A stretch of DNA of 64,000 bases from Diadema setosum (taxonomy: Eukaryota > Echinodermata > Echinoidea > Diadematoida > Diadematidae), in NCBI RefSeq assembly GCF_964275005.1, contig NC_092702.1, forward strand, positions 35,720,316 to 35,784,315, in the 5' to 3' direction. Below, piece after piece: positions 44,721 through 54,991 of the stretch. The position numbers were made by a program, and so were the translations under genes. Under the pieces are notes generated by a model. That model had not been told where the DNA came from. It saw only the letters and a program-made list of their open reading frames with translations, and made no database searches. Every line of letters begins with the position of its first letter. Positions within the stretch are counted from its first letter, which is position 1.

Positions 44721-46632
44721 CAAAGAAAGAGAAAGAGAGAGCAAAATAACTAGTTTATGCAGCTGATGTAGATATCAAAATTTGATGTCAACAATTACAT
44801 GAACCTAAAAAAAAGAAGAAAAAAAAAAACTGAAGCACAGTTCCCAGACATTACCAGGACAAAGTCATTAAGACAGTAACATAGCAAAATATTGTCTGAA
44901 CCAAGTGGTTGCTGGTCATGTAGTTTAATAATCATTCAATCATAAAGAAACATATAAAATTGTAAAAATGATAGCTCTATATTCTATGTTCTCTTTATAT
45001 GCAATGTCTAGCATGCAAACATTAAAGCTACAATAACATCGTAAGCAATCTCTTTGTACACCTCTAGTCCTCCAGGATATGTATTCTTCCAGATATCTCT
45101 CCATTCAATGCTTGTACAGAGTCTTTACCACAACATCTTGCTTCATCAACAGGAACATTTAGTCTCTCGGAACAGAATAGAAATTAATCTTTAATGTTTT
45201 TGTACATAATTATTTGAAAAGAAGGCAAACGAATGTAATTGCCAATGTGAACTCGCATCGGTCTCGCGATTTGACAAGAGCTGGCGCCCTACAGGTTCTC
45301 AACAGCTGAAACGCCAAAGCAAACGAATAATTTCGTCAACCGCGAAACAGTCGAATAGTTCCACATAGGATTGATACATTAATAACCCGGTTTCCCGTTT
45401 TCAATGGGTTAAGACGAGCGAATATTGTACATCCAGCTACTGGTCAGTGATTGCAATGCGGTAGTTTATTGTACAAAATTACAGCATATCAAGGCATAGA
45501 GCTATAAAAAGATAAATACCTGTACCGAATTTACACACACTATGATCAGTAGTAATGTATTTATTGCGTATTTTGCACAAGAATGGATAGGGTGAAAGAC
45601 AATGGGTACAGGGTGGAAGATACACATTTTTTGTACGACGTTGGAGGATTATTAAACATCGCGGAAAGACCGAAGAGCTTCATTACATATCATTGAGCAC
45701 AACAGAGAGAAGACTGGCAAAATTAAATTAATGAATGTCTTGGAGACATAGAACACACTCATAAGATATGTTGAAACATAGAAGTGATTAACGGACTACA
45801 TTTTTTAAGCACAAAACGAGATACATTCGTTCTTTTCAAACTTTTCTTTCATTCTGTATGACGTCTTTTGAAGACAAACATTATTCCAAGCGGGAAAAAA
45901 TAAATTTTCCAACTTTCCAACTTAAAGAGATATTCAAAATGGGAAAATTCCCTATTTTTTGCATTGGAAAAACGTTTCATTTCCCCTTTCTTGTCATATT
46001 TCTGTTGAGCTGATAACACATGAAGATTATGAAGTTTAACTTTCTAAGAGAGAAGATTTACCAAGAACTTCATCGTTACGTTGAAATGCATTTTAAACAG
46101 TATTTTGTCTTCATAAATTAATCATGACGAGGGGTGACATCTCAAAATTACTCATTGTATTACACCGGATTGTTATCGTTGGTAGCAGTAGCCTTCGTGC
46201 TGAAAATGATGGCGATAAAAATGATTGCAATGATAATGATGCAAATGATAATAATCGTTACCATCGACAACGTCAACAATCAGAGCAATAATCTGATAAT
46301 GCTTTTATAGTTGGTCTATATACAGCGCCTTTAGATTGTTTTGTTTTTACATAAAGCGCTTAATAATTCAATATAATATAACAGATCTTGTATAAGTCGA
46401 GACAGATGCACGGGACAAATTTGTCGACTTCTGCGAATGCCGACTTACGCAGAAGTCAACGAGAATAATGAAAAAACAAACAAACACACACACAAATCGG
46501 GACATTTCCATTGCTTTGACTTACGTGCAAAATCATATTCAGCTTCAAAACAGGTACTCATTTTATGCACCTTCGCTTTGTTTTACAGGTTCACGGCCTT
46601 GCTGGAAATCAGCTAATGTTATAAAGCTGGAA
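42222..46632 (+). CDS. Candidate first two exons of an unidentified gene (uncertain)
   Basis: atg at 42222 opens 15 codons (MADCALLRELLEAEV) to a donor gtgg|gtaaga at 42267. At 46588 a strong acceptor (tttgttttacag) opens an in-phase exon 46589-46632 (GSRPCWKSANVIKLE) to a donor gaa|gtaagc. The 30 joined residues look protein-like, but I do not recognise the family and find no third exon. It could be chance. Confidence 0.2.
43130..43270. repeat. Short tttcgcgaa-rich repeat patch
   Basis: Multiple copies of attttcgcg / ttcgcgaatttt / cgcgaaattaaaat in both orientations, with weak complementarity between the ends. Probably a decayed MITE. Confidence 0.4.
43569..43746. mobile_element. Pogo/Tigger-like MITE, copy 2
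   Basis: 178 bp, ends cagtcaaccttgcttaagtc and gcaaggttgactg, flanked by TA both sides; same family as 3595-3774. Confidence 0.8.
44455..44720. repeat. (TA)n microsatellites
   Basis: Ta-rich runs at 44459-44510 and a long pure (ta)n run at 44664-44716. Confidence 0.9.
44720..46580. other. Non-coding stretch without recognised genes
   Basis: One possible minus-strand terminal exon (about 45166 to 45065, reading VPVDEARCCGKDSVQALNGE then a stop after HILED) has only a poor acceptor and no recognised partner. Otherwise nothing is supported. Confidence 0.3.
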
Positions 46633-46689
46633 GTAAGCTCTTAGCTGTTACTAAATAGATTAAAAAATAAATAAACAAACACCTTGGTA

Positions 46690-46830
46690 TAGCAAGGAGT
46701 ATTGCAGGTGAAAGGTCTCTTTCAAGTCGAGCGGTTATGCCTTGCTGTATTTGTGGCAGGGCATGAACCTTGGACTCTCATACTGAACGCTCAACGTGCA
46801 ATCCGTTAGACCATAGCACCTGCAAATCTT
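46690..46830 (-). repeat. tRNA-derived SINE head
   Basis: Minus strand reads gcaggtgctatggtctaacg with a good A box (tggtctaacgg), then a B-box-like ggttcatgcc 40 bp later, followed by a non-tRNA body. The B box is imperfect and the anticodon arm is not canonical, so this is SINE-like rather than a tRNA gene. Confidence 0.5.
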
Positions 46831-47469
46831 GATCCTGTTAGAGAATCGACACAGACATTGGCAAAAAAGAAAGAAAGAAAGAACACACAGCTGAAAGACA
46901 TTAGTGATAAAATGAAATGAAGAAGAAGCGCTCTACTGGACCCGCATTCATTGCGCATACGAGAATTATTGCAATCATTACTGTGACAACACTATGTAAA
47001 AACCAATCTTGATTGTAAGAGTGTCATATGCTACTATGGTAAATTGAATTTACTCCAAGTTATTATAGCAAAGCCTGATACGGTAGAAAGAAAAAACGAC
47101 AACCTGATTGCACATCACATGTTATGTGTGTCATTGAGTCTAGGACTGGTATATCTTTCCATAAGATAGACACATTCATTTCTGGAATGTAAAAACAAAA
47201 AACAAAAAATCATGCTACTCCAAACGACAAGCTAAAAGACTGTAAGTTACAAACAAGTTATTCAATCATCATATGAAAATCTTTAAGAAAGCTCTCCTTA
47301 AGCTTCACATGACGACCTGAATAATGCCGGACTTACTATCAGACGAGGACGTCATTCCAGCGCCATTGTATCTTTAGATACAATGATTGTATGGTAAGTG
47401 GTTTCTGTACCATGTTGTAAAGTTAAACCATCAACATTGATACCGCATTGTGCATGTCTAGCTATGTTG

Positions 47470-47646
47470 CAGGGCTGCCAACTTTCACTCATTGAGAGTG
47501 AGACTCACTCATTTTGTCCTTTCTCACTCTAAAACTTTATTGCATTTGCATGCATTTCTATCGATCTCACTCATTTTGACTCCTAAATTATATCATTGGC
47601 ATATGGGAGTCTCACTCTCAACTAGTTTCCAATGTTGGCAGCCCTG
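47470..47646. mobile_element. MITE with cagggctgccaac ends, 177 bp
   Basis: Ends cagggctgccaac and gttggcagccctg are exact complements. Both flanks carry TATGTTG, a 7-bp direct repeat. Inner sequence repeats cactcattttg / gagtgagactcactc. The CAG ends suggest a hAT-like origin. Confidence 0.85.
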
Positions 47647-48043
47647 TATGTTGCAACATGAAAGTAACCAAGACACAATCGGAGGGTAGTTAAGACTTTT
47701 TCGGTCCAAATGTCTAAAAATGTTGGTGTTAAGGCACAAGATATGGCTATGATTGAGGAAATTACAAGAAACACATTGCTATGAAAATTTTGTGTGAGTG
47801 CGTATACCACCGTGTGTGAAATTCATGAGAGCTACATTGTGCGTTATACCTTATGTCCCATCTGATATGCAAGATGTTGCTGTAGGTAACGTGTAATCGA
47901 CATTACAATTTCATAGGACACACAGAGAGAGAGGGAGAGAGATTGGAGGAGGGAGATGGAGCAGGGAGAGGAGTCATATATGAGAGATGGGGTAGGGAGA
48001 AGCTGAAAGTGAAAGGGGAAAGGAGCGAGTCTCATAGCTTTAA

Positions 48044-48593
48044 AGGACAAGTCCACCTTCACAAACATGTGAATTGAGTGAATGCAGCAATATTAGTAGA
48101 ACACATCAGTGAAAGTTTGGGGAAAATCAGACAATCCGTTCAAAAGTTATGAATTTGTAAAGTTTCTGCAAAGTCACTGCTGGATGAGAAGACTACTTCA
48201 GTGTATGATATCACACGCGTACAACGATATAAGGAAAATATAAAGAGAATTTCACCAACAAAAAAAAAGTGCACGTTTCCTTGACTCGTCACTGACGTAT
48301 GTTAAAGGTAATATTATTCCTCCTTGCCTTCTGAAAGAAGGAAGTCAAGTGTTCATTTAGTATGCGAGAAAAACGAAAATATCTTGAATTTTCTTTAAAT
48401 GTTCTTTATATTGTTGTACACATGTTACATCACAAGCTGTAGTAATCATCTCATCCAGCAGTGACTAAGCAGAAACTTCAAAAACTCATAACTTTAAACG
48501 GACTTTCCGATTTTCCTCAAACTCTTGCTGATGTGTTCTATTAATATTGCTGCATTCACTCAATCCACACGTCCATGAAGGTAAACTTGTCCT
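48044..48593. mobile_element. TTAA-flanked element, 550 bp, long inverted ends
   Basis: TTAA on each side (48040-48043 and 48594-48597). Arms: aggacaagtccaccttca ... gaatgcagcaatatta and taatattgctgcattcactc ... gtaaacttgtcct, about 140 bp of near-complementarity. No ORF. TTAA targets fit Kolobok or piggyBac relatives. Confidence 0.85.
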
Positions 48594-48599
48594 TTAATA

Positions 48600-51220
48600 G
48601 CGCGGTACAAAGTGGACATTCTTCTCCGTATAGTGTGCTATTTATTTACTGTCTAGACGTCGCTTAATCAAAGATACTCATCCATAACTTGAAACGTTTC
48701 GTTTCACGTTATGGAAGGGTCTCCGGAGATATGGTCGAGGTATTTCACTACATCTAAACAAATTACTGTCTTGGCTATCGAACGAAATCACACGCTTTTT
48801 AAAATCCAAACTGTCTGTTCGTTGTATCCTGTGAAACCGCACGACGAATGCCACATTTCAGGAGTGTGTTACTGGAGCAAGAACAACACGGGTTAGATTT
48901 TCTATGTTTTTTGTGAGTTGAGAGGAAAGCATGATATAGTTAGCTGCCCAAGTTTGCAAGTGTTACCACCATAAAGATAAAATTCGTAATTTTACCATTT
49001 GATCCAATCATTAGGTAATCCATAACAATAATGATTTAACATTCGACACTATCATTCGATAATCTCGAAAATTGTGACAGTTCCTTAAACCGCGTTACAT
49101 CCACCCTTTCTCAAAATCTACATGTTGTATGCAGAAAAACGCACAGATTTTCGGAAACATTTTTCTTTAAGATACAGCATACACACTATCCCCCTCTCCC
49201 TGCGTTTTGCTAGTGTCCTTATAGACGACTTATTCTTTAGATCATGACGTCATTACATCTAGGAGACGAAAAAGGAATGACAATTGCTAACCTCACTTCC
49301 AACTTGAAAAGCATGTAATCCCATGTGCATTCACCAGAGAATGTAAATAACAGGGCAGCCACGGCGCCCCACCTCGGACTACAAAGCTTTAAGCAAGCCA
49401 AGCGTCAAAGCTATTGTCCATGGTCTCAATTGCCGAGAGAGCCTGCACAATGGCCATAATAAGTCTTCCATTATCGATTTTTGTACACATTCCTCTAGCT
49501 CTGGCATTATTAGGTTCACCACTAGAAAGTTAGGGCACATAAAGATTGCGTGTGGACCAAAACCGGTGCGGACAAGTCGTCACGTTCTTCATGCACATTT
49601 TGTTCTATTCGTCGGCCCATTGTCCGCAAGCCCATTGAAACCAAACGTAAAAAGGACTTGATTGATGACAATTAGTACTTCAAAAATCATTCGATTCGTT
49701 AATTATCGTAGACTTTTGTTCACTCTCTCGCATTGCCTCTCGTTAATAGCATTCAACTTGCATCTAATTGAGATGTGTGTAGTAGGTTCGTGAGAACGGG
49801 ATACGCTGTATACTGTTATGCCCCATTTTACATGTCGTTGCTAATAGATTATCATCGTTTTCATTCATCTGTTTACACATAACTCGCAAATTGATCCCTC
49901 CATTACTCTGAATGAATTACACATGGTTTGCATCCCATTCTCATAGAACACTATATTTCAGAATGCCCCTCTTAAGATCATCACGATTATCTCTCTCTCT
50001 TTCAATAAGTTCTCTATAATAATAAACGGTTTAATGAGCACTGAGGAACTCAAAATCACTGATTGTATGCAAACACATTGTGATCATACCTTTCTTACTG
50101 TTGCATATTATGGTTCCTGATGATGATTACTGTACGTTACCTTGCACACAAAATGCCCAGCATCTCTCGACATAAGTGCTGATGAATTTATCATGATTCC
50201 TGTGGTATAAAAATTTTCACCGGTTTTTTATTGTTGTCATGTTTTAGCTAAGTGTCATTGACAATAACAATCATCTGCTTTGATAATAGGTCTGAAAATA
50301 CAGTGACAGGTATTTTCTCTTTGTAATTGTCCATTGCAAATAGATGGAAAGTTTAAAGATAAATCACTTTCATTTTTTGTGTGCGTGTGTGTCTTTTAAT
50401 TGTTGTCCCTATCTTATTCTCACTTCCAAAGGTTTCATTTCCAAAGCATCCACTCTTATAGATAACACAGATACAATTGTAGTTTTGGAACTCACATTCG
50501 TTCATTATTCTCTTCTTTCTACACACTTTCTGTTTATGATGAGTCTCAAAATGCAGCTATGAGATACTAATGGATTTGGACGAAAGTTGACATTGCTTGA
50601 TTCCGGCATGTGTAAGTGACGTAGACCGAGGGGGAATGGACCTGGCGTGGAAGAAATCCGTCCAATCCGAGCTCTCAAGTGACCAACATTGACCAATTGC
50701 ACGTCGGGACCTGCAGGAAGAAAGATGATTATTCATATTTCAGTTTACTGATGTATCAATACTTAGAAATTTTCCCTGAGAACGTAATATTGAAATGTTA
50801 TTTGTTTGCATCCCTATACGAAATTCGTATACGAAGCTCGGGTGAGATTTTCTCTCTTTTTCCAGGTAAGGACACTATCAGGATGCACGCAAATGAGAGC
50901 TCTTGATGAAAATTGATTCAAAAGGAACACACGATAAAACAGGAGTTTTTTTTTTCCATCTCATTTGCTTCTAAAGCATCGATTAGAAGTGGCCTTTTTA
51001 TTGTACTATGGACCACTTTTTACATCTAAATGTTAAATGTTTCTTAGGGGCAACATGATATTATGTGTGGGCTCACATGCCTACGGGTAAGAGTAAATGT
51101 CTCTATTTTTGTGTGTGTGCCCTGACCCTCATGTTGTCTCCATTTATTTCATTTTCTTTTTGTGTGACATGTACAGTATAGTGTATCCCTTTGTAATGTT
51201 TGTAATGTTTATGATATGTA
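48600..51220. other. Long stretch without recognised genes
   Basis: AT-rich, with no exon series I can support. A 61-codon open frame at 48711-48896 has no recognisable similarity and is probably incidental. Confidence 0.4.
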
Positions 51221-51241
51221 TCCTATGTTCTTTACCTGCTC

Positions 51242-51283
51242 AAATAAATAAACAAATAAATAAATAAATAAATAAATAAATTA

Positions 51284-51345
<62 letters not shown>

Positions 51346-51376
51346 TAATAACAATAATAATAACAATAACAATAAT
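51242..51376. repeat. (AAAT)n/(AAT)n microsatellite
   Basis: (aaat)n then (aat)n then (aac/aat)n, preceded by tttacctgctcaaataaata, which resembles a retroposon 3' end. Confidence 0.9.
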
Positions 51377-52429
51377 CTGTTTTGGAGAGGCATATCAGAT
51401 ATGTATGTACAAAAAAAAAATCAGCTCATCAGGTCAAGAATTTGTCAAATATTGTGATTCTAACGTAATCAAGACTTATGGGAAATCGAATATCTTTCAT
51501 TTCGGAAAAATGGTAAATTTATGTTTATGTTTCATGTTTCATAAACGTTGGCGTTTAGTTTAGGTTATGTCCATATAATAATGTAATTGTGTGCGTGTAG
51601 ACATCTCTTTAAATTGTCCGGTCGCTCCGTTTTACTGTTAACCCTTTTTGGGCTTTGAATGCCAGTTATACTAAGGACAGAAAACCGGGCATATAGCGTT
51701 GATAGCGTACAATCCATAGTACGAATCTCCGCTGTAGTTTGTTTATTCTACTTCTCCCTCGGGTATATATTTGTTCCGGTGTACATTAATTGCAAACTTT
51801 CTCCTTTTTCCACATGAATGATTCTTGCGTCGAATTGTTGTTATTGAAACTGAAAAACTTCCCTTCTTCGACATAAATATGCGACGATTATCTAGTGTTC
51901 TTGATATATGTATTAGCCACGATAAAGATAAAATAGACATAGACATAGACATGTCAAAGTATGTATGCCCATGATTTTTTTTTTCTTGTTAGTTTCTCTG
52001 TTTCCACTCCAAAGTTTGGAGGAAAAGACAAGGCATTGCATGACAAGGTGTTTAAACAAAGTTATGATTCACCTCATATTAGCTATACATTGTACTCTGT
52101 TTTCATTCCACAGAGAACCTGCTTCTAAAAGCTTAGAGTGGTATACAATGGTATGTTCCGGATTGAGAGAGCGAGATAGAGATGCCCCAGTGATCGTGCA
52201 CAATAGGGATACCTGCCTGTGGCTTCTGTGCGGATTGAGTTCAACAAGGCAGACACAGTCATGGGAAACAAGATTTAAAAAATAGAGCTCTTCAATCTAG
52301 CTCATCGATCCTTGCATGTAAAGGATTACGCACGGGTACAGACATTGCGCCGTTCAGTCATTGTTGTTGGAAATTGGTAGTGAATCTTCTACACTTATCA
52401 GTATAATGCATATACTGCGGTAAACATTA

Positions 52430-52815
52430 ATGCTGGGTTCTCACTGTACGTCGTGTGATCCGCTACGCCACGATTGACCACCGGGAGCTTATCGTAACAT
52501 TTTATTTATATCTATCACAATTGCGCCACGATTGAAATCGTGGTCTGAAATGTGGAGTAGTCGTGGTGATCGTATCTGATCTCATTAGATCTTGAGGTCA
52601 ATCGCGACAATCGCGTAGATCGTAGTCAGTTTTTGAACCGTCCAAAACTACTGTACAATCATTGCGATTGCCATGACTGACCTCAGATCTGCTACGATCA
52701 CCACGATTACTCCACGATTCTAACAGTGGTGAAGACAGTGATAGACATATGTATTATACGATCAACTACTAATGGCCAGTCGTGGCGTGCGTAGCGGATT
52801 GCACCGCACATGGAA
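52430..52815. repeat. Imperfect palindromic element rich in gatcgtagtcgtggt words
   Basis: Left part (gtgatccgctacgccacgat near 52458) complements right part (gtcgtggcgtgcgtagcgg near 52780), with inner pairs (gtagtcgtggtgatcgta near 52556 with tacgatcaccacgattactc near 52693). About 390 bp; likely an old foldback/MITE. Confidence 0.6.
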
Positions 52816-53394
52816 TTCAGAATTAAGTACATGTATGTCGAAACTAATCTACGCTCTAGTGGATCATAGTTCATGATCTTTATTTTCTGGAGCGACTGCT
52901 AAAACCACTGCTCTTACAGAAAAAAAAGGAGAATTCAGTTTGCCAGCTTCCATTTATCATGATATACAATTGTAGGCCTACATTTAACAGGACGTATTGA
53001 TAGATACCAAAACACTAACTGATACCCGTGGTGTCTCATATCATGATCGAATATTTTGGTTAGCATCCGTTCTCAAATATATCGTGGGAGACCATTATTC
53101 ATATCAAAATACATCAAAGCCAAGATAAGCTGTGGTTTGATTTGATACGTTTTTGTTCTGCTTCCAAGAACTAATTCAGCTTATTCTTCCATGACGAAAT
53201 TTGCATTCGTTTTCTATTTAATAACTTATGCAAACAACAGCGTGAGCAATGACTTGTGTACATTGTCATTGTGCTTTCCCCATGGTTTGATTGATTAACC
53301 TTTCATTTAAGTTTCATGTCCCGGATGTATAGAGTGTATATCATACCTATGCTGATATGAAGTCATTAGTATGCAGACCTGTTAGAATGTTAGT

Positions 53395-53940
53395 GTACAG
53401 TTTATTTGTGCAATGCTTTGTTATACGCATTTGAGCTCTTCAAGCTACACAGATGATAGTTTACAATAATATTAGGAATGACTATGACAAGCAATATACG
53501 TATACTATACAAGCTGCTAGGTGTACTAAAAAAATCGATACATTCACAAAGAAAATAAAAAGAGGAAACAATTAAAGTGTGAAATCTTGTCATGTTTGAG
53601 ATGATAGTTTCTAACACAACACTGACGATCATGTAAAAGCGAGTCCACCGATTGTCCTCCGGACGTTCATCATAATTGTTATGTTTGAATAATGTTCTGA
53701 AGCGAGAAAGTGTGGTGCTAGACTTGAGATCTGGACTAACTGAATTCCATTCATTTACACCTGTAAAACGAATTGAGTGAGTTCTAACTGTTAAACGGGC
53801 TAATGGCATTCTCAGGTTGTATCTTTCCCAAGTAGAATAATCATGAAAACACAAATTACATTGAAACATATCATGAAACAAAATAGGGAAAATACCTTTA
53901 TGATACTTAAACATAAACACTAATATATCAACATACTTTT
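53395..53940 (-). mobile_element. LINE 3' end (reverse transcriptase C-terminal tail)
   Basis: Minus-strand frame reads LRMPLARLTVRTHSIRFTGV then NEWNSVSPDLKSSTTLSRFR then TLFKHN, the typical tail after the reverse transcriptase in CR1/L2/Jockey-like LINEs. A tttatt complement near 53400 gives an aataaa at the 3' end. 5'-truncated. Confidence 0.7.
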
Positions 53941-54159
53941 AAGAAACTGTTATCCATGACTGAGTAGACTGCTTGCTACCAAATTTCTTCTCCTCTTCAC
54001 TTCTCTGATCCTGACATTGCTACTCAATGAGTGTGTTGTGTGTGTTGCGCTGTGACCACCTGGTGATAAGAACATGTTGTGTGTGTATTGTGTAGGGCTG
54101 ATAAGTTTTTCTTTGTGTGTGTTTTTTTTTTTCTTCCCCTTCTTTCCTTTTTTTGCACA

Positions 54160-54356
54160 GTATGTCATTAACAACTGTATTTTGTATAATTTTGTTTTGG
54201 GCCCCAACAACAAGCACCAGATGCTTCAAAAGGGGTCCCGGCATTAATTTCTGTAACATGTGCATGTATGTTTATACACATTGCTTTTGTTTTTATTGTG
54301 TACATAATGTACTTTTGATTTATCTTGTGCCAAATAAAATTGAATTGAATTGAATT
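54160..54356 (+). mobile_element. LINE 3' UTR with (TTGAA)n tail
   Basis: Ends ttgtgccaaataaaattgaa followed by ttgaattgaatt, as in CR1-like LINE tails. The tail is the landing site of the SINE at 54357. Confidence 0.55.
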
Positions 54357-54371
54357 ATAATAATAATAATG

Positions 54372-54453
<82 letters not shown>

Positions 54454-54680
54454 GGTCTTATTTACCCAGGGTAGCCTCTTCAGTGTTGCCACTGCTCTAC
54501 CAGAGGGCCCTGCTATTATTATTACCCTAGCGTTGCCAGGTACCCATTTATTCACCTGGGTCGAGAAGGACATTGTGGGTAAAAACATCTTGTCCAAGGA
54601 TGTAAGCACTGGGCGGGATTCGAACTCGCGGTCCTCCATTCGGGAGTCGGGAGTCTTATCCACTATGCCACAGCGCCCCC
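54357..54680 (-). repeat. tRNA-derived SINE with (TTA)n tail
   Basis: Minus strand begins gggggcgctgtggcatagtg, with A box tggcatagtggataaga and perfect B box gagttcgaatccc. A conserved body follows (acaagatgtttttaccca, ataaatgggtacctggc), then (tta)n at 54357-54452. The flanks tgaattgaatt on the left and ttgaattgaatt on the right look like a target duplication within the LINE tail. The ataaatgggtacctggc block recalls shared central domains of invertebrate SINEs. Confidence 0.85.
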
Positions 54681-54991
54681 ACTTTGAATTGAATTGTTAT
54701 GTTCTCGCTTGTAAATTAATTACAAATTAATTGACGGATGTAAAAGTTAGAAGCACGAGAGGTATCATAGGGAGAGAAACTCGTGGATTATCAATTTATC
54801 ATTTAGTTTCGTCAATCATTTAATGCTTCAACCATGCGTCGTATCGAGACGTGCATGGATGCTATAACAAACTGAAAGTATTTAGAATAGAATACAATAT
54901 TTTCAGTATACATATCAATTTACTGCTTCCTTCAGAAATCCCTGACTTACCTTTCCTTGCCGTGGTTCATTCTCCTCTCTATTCAGGCCGC

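Noticed and set aside
45065-45166. Minus-strand terminal exon
   Set aside because: Short, poor acceptor (ccgag), no partner exon or family match; left as an observation only.
46754-46824. tRNA gene
   Set aside because: Cloverleaf is not canonical and the B box is imperfect; a SINE head is the better reading.
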